From JBAZOB01 sp041648895 (GTDB taxonomy: Bacteria; Patescibacteriota; JAHJAL01), in assembly GCA_041648895.1 (NCBI GenBank), contig JBAZOB010000002.1:1-64000 (forward strand): a stretch of DNA of 64,000 bases, given 5' to 3'. Position 1 is the first letter of the stretch, and each line of letters starts with the position of its first letter. The notes under the pieces are model-generated. The model did no database searches. It saw only the letters and a list, made by a program, of their open reading frames with translations, and was not told where the DNA came from. Made by a program: the position numbers and the translations under genes. Shown here piece by piece: positions 1 to 7,740 of the stretch.

Positions 1-1623
1 CCCCCCACCCCCCCCGCCGGCCAGGAAATCACCCCCTACTACGTGCCAATCATTGGCTGGACCTTCCCCAATTCCTTTTCTGAAGCCAGTAATGACATTG
101 AAACCAAAAATACCTATTCTGATCTGGATGGTAAATTTGAATTAGTATTGGAATTTACCCGTCTGGAAGATTTTCTTACCAACATCAGCGCCTACTATGA
201 TGATCTGGGTATCTATCCCGGCAACGTGGAAATATTGATCAATGAAGAAACCATCAAATCGGGTCAGCCGATATATGTTCTCATGCCGCCGACGGTTAAG
301 TTGGCCGAAAACAATATCCTGGAAACCGACAGCATCAACATTAATGGCACCGCCGCCCCCAATGTTAACATCAATATTTATATTTATAACGACAGTCAAT
401 TCCGCATCTACCAGGTGACCACCGATAATTTTGGCTTTTGGGAATTAAATTTACAAAATGATTTACCACCGGGAGAATATTCAATCTATGCTGTCGCAGA
501 CAATATCTATGGCTTCATTAGTTTACCTAGTTCTGTCTACAATCTAACCATTAATCCCCGGCCGATCATTGGGACCGGTGAAGCTCTTCCCGGGGACAAA
601 ATCCGTCGTTATTTTGACCAGGATCAGCTAGTCCCGATTGTCAGTCGGATCGAGCAATTAGCTTATTGGAGCGCCATTGGTTTGATCGCTTTTTCATTGT
701 TTGGATTAATTTTTGAAATTTTTAGTTTAATCTTGCTCGGTCTCAACCAAATCGCCACCTGGCTGGGCATTATCCCCGCTCGTGATCCCTGGGGCGTGGT
801 CTACAATTCTGACACCAAAAAACCCGTCGATTTGGCTATCGTCCGTCTTTACAATACAGAGACCAAAAAACAGGTTGAAAGCAAAGTGACCGACAAAAAC
901 GGTCGCTATGGCTTTTTGGTGAAAAAGGGAAAATATATTATCAAAGTGGCCAAACACGACTTCCGCTTTCCGGCTTTGGGCAGCTATGGTTTATATGACG
1001 GCCGCTACACCAATATTTATCTGGGGGAAGAAATCACTGTTCATCAAGACAATGAGATTATCAACCTCAATATCCCCATTACCCCCAAAGAGACGATCAA
1101 ACAAGCCCTGACCAAAAAAGGGACCTACAACTTACGTCGCCTGCAATATTATCTCGGCGTGGTGTCTTTCCCCTTGTTATCCTTGGGCTTTGTCATTAGC
1201 ATCGCCATTGCCCTGCTGCATGGCGGATTTGTTAATTATTTTATCATGCTGGTTTACTTTGGCGCCTTGGTTTACAAAATATACAAAATGAGCATCCAGC
1301 CCAAGCCCTGGGGACTAATTTACGATTCCAAAACCGGCCTGCCGATTTCCATGGCCATCGTTAAAATCATCGACCCGGAATACGACCGCATTATGGAGAC
1401 CAAACTAACCGATCCCGATGGTCGTTTTGCCTTTCTGGTTGTGCCGGGCAAATACATTGTCCAGGTTGAAAAAACCGGCTATCAGTTTCCCACCAATGCC
1501 TGTGTCTTGATCAATAAAAAGAAAAAATTTGACTGGTACTGTGGTCAGGTCTTTGAAATTAAATCCGAAAAAGAAGCCTACATCAATATCGACATCCCCC
1601 TCGACCGTGCCGCTAACGCGTAA
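1..1623 (+). CDS. Membrane-anchored surface protein with Ig-like and carboxypeptidase-regulatory-like domains (5' partial)
   Basis: The reading frame is open to the first base, so the N-terminus lies outside the window; the GTG at 43 is only an internal candidate start. The visible part begins with a Pro-rich stretch. It continues with a beta-rich Ig-like segment (about residues 80-165 counted from 43), a long hydrophobic segment (about 206-240), a carboxypeptidase-regulatory-like beta-sandwich beginning DPWGVVYNS (about 245-330), a second hydrophobic pair (about 372-410) and a second such domain beginning PKPWGLIYDS. The two sandwiches are clear internal repeats, each with a TD-x-(D/N)-GR-(Y/F)-x-FLV motif and a GKYI-V strand. 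Such domains usually sit outside the cell or on the membrane face. A role in envelope adhesion or scaffolding is inference. The 3' end overlaps the convergent miaA end by 11 bp. Confidence 0.75.
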   Translation, partial: PPTPPAGQEITPYYVPIIGWTFPNSFSEASNDIETKNTYSDLDGKFELVLEFTRLEDFLTNISAYYDDLGIYPGNVEILINEETIKSGQPIYVLMPPTVKLAENNILETDSININGTAAPNVNINIYIYNDSQFRIYQVTTDNFGFWELNLQNDLPPGEYSIYAVADNIYGFISLPSSVYNLTINPRPIIGTGEALPGDKIRRYFDQDQLVPIVSRIEQLAYWSAIGLIAFSLFGLIFEIFSLILLGLNQIATWLGIIPARDPWGVVYNSDTKKPVDLAIVRLYNTETKKQVESKVTDKNGRYGFLVKKGKYIIKVAKHDFRFPALGSYGLYDGRYTNIYLGEEITVHQDNEIINLNIPITPKETIKQALTKKGTYNLRRLQYYLGVVSFPLLSLGFVISIAIALLHGGFVNYFIMLVYFGALVYKIYKMSIQPKPWGLIYDSKTGLPISMAIVKIIDPEYDRIMETKLTDPDGRFAFLVVPGKYIVQVEKTGYQFPTNACVLINKKKKFDWYCGQVFEIKSEKEAYINIDIPLDRAANA

Positions 1624-2551
1624 ATTCCTTTATCTTCGTTCTCATCTCTCCCAAGTTTTGACAAAAAACCGTCTTCCCATATTTTCGAAACCAGGTCATT
1701 TGTCTTTTGGCGTAGTGATAATTATTGATTATCACTTTTTTCTTGGCCGCTTCCAAAGATATTTTACCCTGCAGATAGGGGATATATTCTTGCACACTGA
1801 TGGTGGAATTCAAAATCGGATCGGCTGGTCCGTATTTTTTGATTAGATTTTCCACCTCCGTCAAAACACCTTTTTTTAAATGCACATCGACCCGTTTGGT
1901 AATTTTTTCGCGGATTATTTCTCGATCGGGAATAAATGATAAAACCAAACCGGAATACTGGTGTGATTTTATCGTGCTGGGCGGGACAACCCCGCCCCTA
2001 CGGTCGTTATTCGTAATGTGTAATTCATGATTCTTCTTCTCAATCGCTCGGATCAAGCGCCGGGGATTATGATAATCAATGCTGTTATATAAATCATTAT
2101 CTAATTTTATTAATTTATCCTGTAATTGTTGTAAAGACAGCTGGTTCAATTCCGTCCGCAAATTCACGTCATAATCCCGATGCAAATCGTAATTATCAAC
2201 CATAGCCTGGATATACAAACCGGTTCCCCCGACCAAAAATGGCCGCTGGCCTTTTTTATTTATTTTCTTAATAGTTTGGCGCGCGTATTTTTGCCACTCG
2301 TACAAAGTCCAGGGCTTATCGATCGTCGTTAGATTAATTCCGTAATGATCAATATCTTGGTAAACAATTGGGTCAGAGTAGGGGAGTTGATATTGAATTT
2401 TATCAGTGGCAATATCCATTTCCCGATAAATCTGTCGCGAATCACAGGAAATTATCGCCCCGTTAAACTCTTTGGCTAATTGCCACGCCGCCTCCGTCTT
2501 CCCCGAAGCCGTCGGCCCGCCAATAGCGATTATTTTTATTGGTAAAGACAT
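1613..2551 (-). CDS. miaA: tRNA dimethylallyltransferase MiaA
   Basis: Transfers the dimethylallyl group to N6 of A37 in tRNAs that read UNN codons. The P-loop GGPTASGKT is at residues 12-20, followed by the substrate motif SCDSRQIYREMDI and the VGGTGLYIQA motif, all diagnostic for the family. The 312 aa length is normal. The product is the substrate of MiaB, encoded about 0.8 kb away on the same strand. Oddity: in the variable region after RAIEKK, the usual SGK-type segment is replaced by residues translated from a GC-rich palindrome of the kind otherwise found between genes (1979-2002), giving a DRRGGVVPPST stretch. Total length is nearly unchanged, so function is probably kept. The C-terminus converges on and overlaps the upstream envelope gene by 11 bp. 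Confidence 0.95.
   Translation of the reverse strand: MSLPIKIIAIGGPTASGKTEAAWQLAKEFNGAIISCDSRQIYREMDIATDKIQYQLPYSDPIVYQDIDHYGINLTTIDKPWTLYEWQKYARQTIKKINKKGQRPFLVGGTGLYIQAMVDNYDLHRDYDVNLRTELNQLSLQQLQDKLIKLDNDLYNSIDYHNPRRLIRAIEKKNHELHITNNDRRGGVVPPSTIKSHQYSGLVLSFIPDREIIREKITKRVDVHLKKGVLTEVENLIKKYGPADPILNSTISVQEYIPYLQGKISLEAAKKKVIINNYHYAKRQMTWFRKYGKTVFCQNLGEMRTKIKEFTR
1979..2035. repeat. Palindromic GC-rich element inside miaA
   Basis: A 7-bp inverted repeat (GGGCGGG at 1979-1985, CCCGCCC at 1991-1997) is followed by an AT-rich array of 7-bp words up to about 2035. This is the composition seen in many intergenic spacers of this window, but here it is translated in frame within miaA. The neighbouring miaA sequence lacks such structure. 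Confidence 0.6.
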
Positions 2552-2555
2552 ATTT

Positions 2556-2723
2556 TTATTTACTATCAGATTTTGATATTCTTTTTAATTTATCTGCCCT
2601 TTCTTTCTGCAAGCGCTCGATCAATTTAACCCCCCGCCCACTTTCTTTCATGCCATATTTCTTCTTTCTACTCTTAGCTTCCCGCCGCGCCGCTTTGTTG
2701 TCTTGGAAATGGTTATTTCTCAT
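2556..2723 (-). CDS. Small highly basic protein (55 aa)
   Basis: An ATG at 2723 opens a 55-codon frame that ends 4 bp before the miaA start on the same strand, suggesting co-transcription with miaA. The product is rich in Lys and Arg (KAARREAKSRKKKYG, then GRGVKLIERLQKERADKLKR), predicted helical and soluble, with no membrane segment. It resembles small RNA- or DNA-binding proteins, and the size and charge are like ribosomal protein bS21, but I do not recognise a specific family. No strong ribosome binding site is visible just upstream, so confidence rests on the composition and the tight spacing to miaA. Confidence 0.55.
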   Translation of the reverse strand: MRNNHFQDNKAARREAKSRKKKYGMKESGRGVKLIERLQKERADKLKRISKSDSK

Positions 2724-2765
2724 AAAAAATAATAATTATAAAACGAATATTATCAGTCTCTCTCC

Positions 2766-2800
2766 TGTCATCCCCGCCTTGAGCGGGGATCTCATCAATA
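2766..2800. repeat. Dispersed GTCATCCCCGC palindromic repeat, short copy
   Basis: A short palindrome, ATCCCCGC / GCGGGGAT around CTTGA, with TGTC on the left and CTCATCAATAAT on the right. It is one of at least eight related copies in the window, all outside genes. Confidence 0.75.
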
Positions 2801-2871
2801 ATTAATAAAAACAATAATTATATTTAATATTAATATTACTAAAATAAAAATACTAAAAAATATCAAGTCAA

Positions 2872-3168
2872 ATGCAAAAATTCTATTACGTCTACATTAT
2901 GACAAATAAATACAACAAAATCTTGTACACTGGTATCACGAATAACCTTGTAAGGAGAATCTATGAACATAAAACAAGCACAATTAATAGTTTCACCAGT
3001 AAGTACAAATTAACTAAACTGATTTATTATGAAGTTCATGAGGACGTTAATGTAGCCATAAACCGAGAAAAAAGATTAAAAAAATGGGGTCGGTCTTGGA
3101 AATTTGAATTAATACTAAAACAAAATCCTGGGTTAGGTGATCTTTATTATGATGTTCTAAATTGGTAA
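2872..3168 (+). CDS. GIY-YIG endonuclease superfamily protein
   Basis: A 98-aa single-domain GIY-YIG protein of the UPF0213/YhbQ type. The first strand YYVYIM and the YTGITNNL segment form the modified GIY...YIG pair; the helix with Arg (RRIYEH) and the later Glu of REKRLKKW complete the usual catalytic set. Such stand-alone domains are common in Patescibacteria and Bacteroidota and are thought to act on DNA, though the substrate is unknown. The gene stands alone in a repeat-rich spacer between the convergent miaA and miaB groups and is flanked on both sides by palindromic repeats. Whether the nuclease has any link with those repeats is not shown by the sequence. Confidence 0.88.
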   Translation: MQKFYYVYIMTNKYNKILYTGITNNLVRRIYEHKTSTINSFTSKYKLTKLIYYEVHEDVNVAINREKRLKKWGRSWKFELILKQNPGLGDLYYDVLNW

Positions 3169-3182
3169 ATAATCTTGGAATA

Positions 3183-3332
3183 TGTCATCCCCGCCTTCCG
3201 GGGTCCCCGCAAACTCTATTGATTTGTGGGGTGGGTTAGCGGGGATCTCATCATCAAGACTGTAATATACGCGTTGCATATAAGATCCCCGCTCAAGGCG
3301 GGGATGACACAGAAGAGAAGGCGGGGATGACA
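3183..3332. repeat. Composite dispersed repeat, long copy
   Basis: About 150 bp built of several GTCATCCCCGC / GCGGGGATGAC palindromes. The first 65 bp recur in inverted orientation at 9483-9550. The segment ATCATCAAGA-(N)n-GCGTTGCATA-AGATCCCCGC recurs at 13145-13233. It lies downstream of both the GIY-YIG gene and miaB. Confidence 0.8.
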
Positions 3333-3360
3333 AAATAATCATCATTAATCATATTGATTG

Positions 3361-4659
3361 TTAGTTCTTGCGAATCTCCCCTTCCAATCCCCAATCCATC
3401 GCTTTGGTTATTTTTACTGGAATCAATTTTCCAATTAATTCCTTCTTCCCCTCCAAATGCACCGGTTTTAAACCTTCCGTATAGGCCACCAACCGGCCGC
3501 GTTGATATTTGTGTACCAGCACATCAATGATTTGACCGACTAATTTCTTATTCTTGGCCAAAATAATTTTTCCCAGCACCTCATTGAGCCAATATTTACG
3601 CTTTTTCTTCTCGGCTTGGCTGACATCATCTTCTAACTTGCTGGCCGCCGTTTTGGGACGGGGTGAATACTGGGCAATAAAAGCCATGTCAAATTGCACC
3701 CGCTCGAAAATATCCACGCTTTCCGCAAATTGCTCCCTGGTTTCTCCCGGAAAACCGACAATTAAATCAGTGGTAATGGTTACATCCGGAATCCATTTTT
3801 TAATTTTATCCACCAATACCAGATAATCTTCCCGCGTATATTTACGATTCATTTTTCGGATAATTTCATTGCTGCCGGCTTGAATGGGCAAATGAATATA
3901 GTTGCATAAATTGGCACGTTCACCCACCAGTTTAATTAATTCATCTGACATATCTTTGGGATGAGAAGAGATAAAATATATTCTTTTTAGCTCCGCAATA
4001 TCCGAAATTTGGCGTAACAAATCAACAAAGTCGTTTTCATTTTTACCCTCATGCCAGTCATTGCCATAGGAATTAACATTTTGCCCCAGCAGAGTTAACT
4101 CGACACAACCATCTTTGGCCAACTGTTCGGCTTCAGCGATAATATCGGTTTTCGGCCGTGACACCTCCCGCCCCCGCGTGTAAGGGACGGCGCAATAACT
4201 GCAAAAATTATTGCACCCAGTCATGATGGGTAAATAAGCTGAAAATGAATTAGTATTTTGCGGAATAACCTGTAGATAATGATCATACTTATCTTTTGGC
4301 AACTCGTTGATCATTTTCCACTCGAACAAATATTTTGGCAAATCAATCATCCGATCAATCGGCAAACATATATCAAATCGTCCTTTTCCTAATAATTTCT
4401 TCCAGATTTTATCCGACACCAAACATCCGGTCGCTACTATTCTGGGTCGTTTTTTACTTTTGGCCAACTCGGTAATTTTACCATATGTTCTATCCTCCGC
4501 CATTTGTCGGACACTGCAACTGTTAATTATCACTACATCTGCACTCTTACTCGTCTTGGACTTTTTTAATCCGCTATTTAACAAAATTGCCCCAATCCGC
4601 TCCGAATCAGCGTGGTTCATCTGACAACCAAAAGTGATAATGTGGAAAGTTCTTGCCAT
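3361..4659 (-). CDS. miaB: tRNA-2-methylthio-N6-dimethylallyladenosine synthase MiaB
   Basis: Radical-SAM methylthiotransferase that adds the 2-methylthio group to i6A37 made by MiaA. Domain order is normal: an N-terminal UPF0004 domain with cluster cysteines (FGCQMN, INSCSVRQ, ATGCLVSD), a radical-SAM core with the CxxxCxxC motif NFCSYCAVPYTRGRE at about residues 150-165, and a C-terminal TRAM domain. At 432 aa it is a typical length. The QMNHADSE motif near the N-terminus favours MiaB over RimO or MtaB. Together with miaA it forms a physically close but not directly adjacent modification pair, separated by the GIY-YIG gene and repeats. Confidence 0.95.
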   Translation of the reverse strand: MARTFHIITFGCQMNHADSERIGAILLNSGLKKSKTSKSADVVIINSCSVRQMAEDRTYGKITELAKSKKRPRIVATGCLVSDKIWKKLLGKGRFDICLPIDRMIDLPKYLFEWKMINELPKDKYDHYLQVIPQNTNSFSAYLPIMTGCNNFCSYCAVPYTRGREVSRPKTDIIAEAEQLAKDGCVELTLLGQNVNSYGNDWHEGKNENDFVDLLRQISDIAELKRIYFISSHPKDMSDELIKLVGERANLCNYIHLPIQAGSNEIIRKMNRKYTREDYLVLVDKIKKWIPDVTITTDLIVGFPGETREQFAESVDIFERVQFDMAFIAQYSPRPKTAASKLEDDVSQAEKKKRKYWLNEVLGKIILAKNKKLVGQIIDVLVHKYQRGRLVAYTEGLKPVHLEGKKELIGKLIPVKITKAMDWGLEGEIRKN

Positions 4660-4709
4660 AAATAATACTTAAATGAAAATATTCATCAGTATTATTATAT
4701 TAGATATTT

Positions 4710-5114
4710 TTATTTTTCTGAAACTATCTTTTTATATTGATCATATGTTTTTTGCGCCTTGATCATTTTGGCAAAAGATCCTGCATCGTTTTTTAAATCT
4801 TCTTGCAGATAATTCAACAACTCATTGACCACCGCCGATATTTGATTTTTACCCTTGGAATGCTCCAAGGACTCAATAATAAACTCCCTCTTTTGCAGCG
4901 CTTTGGCAATCTTATCAGAGTACATTTTTTTCGTTTTTTTATTCGTCTCCATCACTCCCAAATTCTTGGCCGCCATTGCTTCTTTTATCATATTCGTGGC
5001 CATTCGGTAACTAATATCCTGTCCCTCTTTGGCATATTCATGACTTCTCTTCCCAAAAACCAAGTCATTGGCCAATTCTCGAGGTCGATCCATGTCGCTC
5101 ATTTTACCAATCAT
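4710..5114 (-). CDS. Hypothetical helical protein
   Basis: A 134-aa predicted all-helical, charged protein without signal peptide, membrane segment or cysteine-based motif. It begins with MIGKMSDMDRPRELANDLVFGKR; an internal ATG (MSDMDRP) four codons in is an alternative start. I do not recognise the family. It lies between miaB and thrS on the same strand; the thrS terminator at 5171-5205 separates it from thrS, so it probably has its own promoter. Codon use resembles the neighbouring genes and there is no antisense competitor, which supports a real gene. Confidence 0.6.
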   Translation of the reverse strand: MIGKMSDMDRPRELANDLVFGKRSHEYAKEGQDISYRMATNMIKEAMAAKNLGVMETNKKTKKMYSDKIAKALQKREFIIESLEHSKGKNQISAVVNELLNYLQEDLKNDAGSFAKMIKAQKTYDQYKKIVSEK

Positions 5115-5170
5115 AATTACTCCTAATAAAATAATAAATTCTCGGCCATCAAAAGCCCCGCCATTCCAAT

Positions 5171-5205
5171 AAAAAAACTTCTCATTAAACTAATAATGAG
5201 AAGTT
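5171..5205 (-). terminator. Intrinsic terminator of thrS
   Basis: A perfect 12-bp stem (AACTTCTCATTA pairing with TAATGAGAAGTT, 5176-5187 with 5194-5205) with a 6-nt loop. On the minus strand it is followed by a run of seven T, 26 bp after the thrS stop. Confidence 0.85.
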
Positions 5206-5230
5206 ATTAAATTACGCTTTACCAATCACA

Positions 5231-7042
5231 TTATAACACATTAGTAATCAATTTTTTATCACGCTCCTTCTTTATCATCTTCATAAACTCCGCCAAGCTC
5301 ATCGCCCCCATATCTTCCCCTTGGAGTGGCCGCACCGAAACGGTTTGATTCTCAATATCTCGATCGCCGACTACCAGAATATAATTAGGCTTTTGTAATT
5401 CCGCGTTACGGATCTTCTTGCCCAGCGAATCATCACCATCATCCACCACCACTCGAAAATCTTTATTAGCTAGTTTCTTAGCTACCTTTTGGCAATATTT
5501 CAAATGTTTTTGTGGATAAACCGGCAAAACAATCATTTGCACAGGAGAAAGCCATAGCGGGAAAGCACCGGCATATTGTTCGATCAATACCCCAATAAAG
5601 CGCTCAAATGAACCAAATAAAGCCCGATGAAGCATATATGGTCTTTCTTCTATGCCTTGCTCATTGATAAAACTCATTTCGAATCTTTCTGGCAGATTAA
5701 AGTCAAACTGTAAAGTTGAACATTGCCACTCGCGACCAATAGCATCCTTAACTTTGAAATCAAGTTTAGGACCGTAAAATGCCGCTTCACCCTCCAATTT
5801 CGTATAGGATAACTTTTTATCTTTAGCTACTTTTTCCAGCACTCCCTCAGTGAATTCCCAACCATTATCATTCCCGGCATATTTTTCCTTATTATTGGGA
5901 TCACGCAATGACAGATAAACATTAAATTCCTTGAACCCAAATGTGCTCAGCATAAAAATAATAAAATCTACCACCCGCTTTAATTCTGATTTTACCTGTT
6001 CCTTAGTGCAAACAATATGTGCGTCATCTTGTGTAAAACCACGCACTCGTAATAATCCATTCAATTCACCTGATTTTTCATATCGATAAACAGTACCGCA
6101 CTCGGCCCAGCGATAAGGCAGATCACGATATGAGTGCATGCCTGATTTATAAATACGGACATGGAAAGGACAATTCATTGGTTTAATCAAATATTCTTCC
6201 TTAACTTTTGCCTCTTCGCCTTTTTGGTATTCTTCCAACGATTTCCCGACCTCCAACGGTGGATACATGCTGTCATTAAAAAAATTCCAATGACCAGATT
6301 GTTCCCACAGTTTTTTATTTCCCAAGTGAGGCGACCGTACCAGATTGTAGCCGTTATTCAGATGCTCTTTATACCAAAAATCTTCAATAATTCGCCACAA
6401 TAAAGCTCCTTTGGGCAACCACATTGGCAATCCCATTCCGACCATCGGGTCAATCAAAAATAATTTTAAATCTTGTCCCAATTTCCGATGATCCCTTTTC
6501 TTAGCCTCTTCCACCATTTTCAGATAATTATCCAACTCGGCTGGCGTCGCGAACGCCACACCATAGATTCGCTGTAGCATTTTGTTTTTCTCATCGCCCC
6601 GCCAATAGGCTCCGGAAATATGAGTCAGTTTAAACGCCCCCACTTTGCCGGTACTTTCCACGTGGGGACCTTTGCATAGATCAACAAACTTACCGGATCG
6701 ATACAGAGTAATTTCGCCGTCATTTAATTCATTGATCAATTCGACTTTATATGGCTCCTGGGCCTGGCCAAAAAAATCCAATGCCTCTTTTTTACTCACC
6801 TCTTGTCGCTCAAACTTATTGTTTTGTTTGATCAAATGTCGCATCTTCTTTTCCAAAAGCGGTAGATCTTCCGGGATCAAAGTGCGCGGCAGGTCAAAAT
6901 CATAGTAAAAGCCATTGTCGATCACCGGCCCAATGGCAAATTTGACTTCCGGAAACATATCCTGCACCGCCTCGGCCATGATGTGCGACAGCGAATGCCG
7001 CATCGCGTGTACATATTCTTCGTTGTTATTTTGTTTATCCAT
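5231..7042 (-). CDS. thrS: Threonyl-tRNA synthetase
   Basis: Class II synthetase charging tRNA-Thr. The N-terminal editing region starts with the AMRHSLSHIMAEAV segment carrying the H-x3-H pair, and SAYWRGDEKNKML is the usual SAD-domain end. Catalytic motif 2 is in YRYEKSGELNGLLRVRGFTQDDAH, motif 3 in ALFGSFERFIGVLIEQ, and the C-terminal anticodon-binding domain begins near VQMIVLPV. At 603 aa it lacks the N-terminal TGS domain found in many homologues, as in several reduced genomes. The ATG at 7042 has a good AAGGAG ribosome binding site 6-7 nt upstream. Expression is probably controlled by the T-box leader upstream. Confidence 0.97.
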   Translation of the reverse strand: MDKQNNNEEYVHAMRHSLSHIMAEAVQDMFPEVKFAIGPVIDNGFYYDFDLPRTLIPEDLPLLEKKMRHLIKQNNKFERQEVSKKEALDFFGQAQEPYKVELINELNDGEITLYRSGKFVDLCKGPHVESTGKVGAFKLTHISGAYWRGDEKNKMLQRIYGVAFATPAELDNYLKMVEEAKKRDHRKLGQDLKLFLIDPMVGMGLPMWLPKGALLWRIIEDFWYKEHLNNGYNLVRSPHLGNKKLWEQSGHWNFFNDSMYPPLEVGKSLEEYQKGEEAKVKEEYLIKPMNCPFHVRIYKSGMHSYRDLPYRWAECGTVYRYEKSGELNGLLRVRGFTQDDAHIVCTKEQVKSELKRVVDFIIFMLSTFGFKEFNVYLSLRDPNNKEKYAGNDNGWEFTEGVLEKVAKDKKLSYTKLEGEAAFYGPKLDFKVKDAIGREWQCSTLQFDFNLPERFEMSFINEQGIEERPYMLHRALFGSFERFIGVLIEQYAGAFPLWLSPVQMIVLPVYPQKHLKYCQKVAKKLANKDFRVVVDDGDDSLGKKIRNAELQKPNYILVVGDRDIENQTVSVRPLQGEDMGAMSLAEFMKMIKKERDKKLITNVL

Positions 7043-7090
7043 ATTTTCTCCTTGGTTAATTACTTTATAATTAAATTTCGTCTTATTTTT

Positions 7091-7138
7091 GTCATCCTGG
7101 AGGCGGAAGCGTTGCGTTCCGGCATCCAGGATCCAGGC
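7091..7138. repeat. Palindromic repeat within the thrS leader
   Basis: A variant of the dispersed family (GTCATCCTGG at the left, CATCCAGGATCCAGG at the right) with an inner GGAGGCGGAAGCGTTGCGTTCC hairpin-type core. It lies between the T-box terminator and the thrS start, so a read-through transcript would contain it. A related CCTGGA-type copy is at 12520-12567. Confidence 0.65.
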
Positions 7139-7160
7139 TTTATTAATGAAATCTACAAAT

Positions 7161-7186
7161 AAAAAATCGTCTCAATTATTGAGACG
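7161..7186 (-). terminator. T-box regulated terminator
   Basis: Stem CGTCTC/GAGACG (7168-7173 with 7181-7186) with a 7-nt loop, followed on the minus strand by A-T and six T. It lies just downstream of the T-box core and upstream of thrS. Confidence 0.85.
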
Positions 7187-7370
7187 AGTATAACAAACCC
7201 GCGGTTCCACTCAAATTCCCTTTTAGGGCTCTTGTTTGATAAATTTTACCAATTTTAATTCGTCATTAAAACTGGTCCCAGTTGGTTTTCATTTGGCCCG
7301 TCATAAAAAAGCTTGCAGTCAAATGGCTTTTTCTCCCTGGACAACGAATGTCAAATTACTCGTCTGGTAA
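7161..7370 (-). promoter_or_regulatory. T-box leader (threonine-type by context)
   Basis: The minus strand contains the T-box core GAGTGGAACCGCGGG (7212-7198), matching the GUGGNACCGCG consensus that pairs with the tRNA acceptor end. A terminator follows directly (7186-7161). Upstream is a long folded region whose ends pair (AAATTTACCA near 7372 with TGGTAAAATTT near 7250), as expected for Stem I. Two ACC triplets (7276-7274 and 7286-7284) could be the Thr specifier, but I cannot assign it without folding. Uncharged tRNA-Thr would stabilise the antiterminator and allow thrS transcription. Confidence 0.85.
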
Positions 7371-7374
7371 ATTT

Positions 7375-7403
7375 AGTATACACCAATAATTAATTGCCAT
7401 CAA
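7375..7403 (-). promoter_or_regulatory. Promoter of the thrS T-box transcript
   Basis: Minus-strand TTGATG (7403-7398), a 17-bp spacer, and TATACT (7380-7375). The predicted start, near 7368, coincides with the 5' end of the folded leader. Confidence 0.65.
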
Positions 7404-7410
7404 TCAACCA

Positions 7411-7740
7411 CTACATCTTTTTTATTCGTTCAAGTAACTGTTCGTAACTTTTCTTTTTTGATGGGCTCTGACTTTTCGAATCAAATTGCCGTTTTTCCTT
7501 AATAATATTTTCCATTTCTTTCACGTCATCGTCTATTTCAGCATTATTATCAACATCTATCTGTTCATAAATTAGACCGTGATCAACCAACGGGTGGGTG
7601 ATAAAGGCATCCTCCCCTTCCTTTAAAAAACCAATCGCGGCGTATTTTTTTTCTGTTTTCTGTGGATCAAATTTATCTTTTTCTCGATTGAAAGAAACAT
7701 AACTTGTCCGTTTTCCAATCTCATCAATATTGGCCCTCAT
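7411..7740 (-). CDS. Hypothetical protein, last gene of a three-gene operon
   Basis: A 109-aa charged soluble protein starting MRANIDEIGKRTSYVSF. It has a mixed N-terminal half (AAIGFLKEGEDAFITHPLVD) and an acidic then Lys-rich helical C-terminus. No signal peptide, membrane segment or recognised motif. Its ATG overlaps the stop of the upstream 331-aa gene (ATGA), indicating translational coupling and a shared function. The promoter of the T-box transcript begins immediately after its stop. Confidence 0.65.
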   Translation of the reverse strand: MRANIDEIGKRTSYVSFNREKDKFDPQKTEKKYAAIGFLKEGEDAFITHPLVDHGLIYEQIDVDNNAEIDDDVKEMENIIKEKRQFDSKSQSPSKKKSYEQLLERIKKM

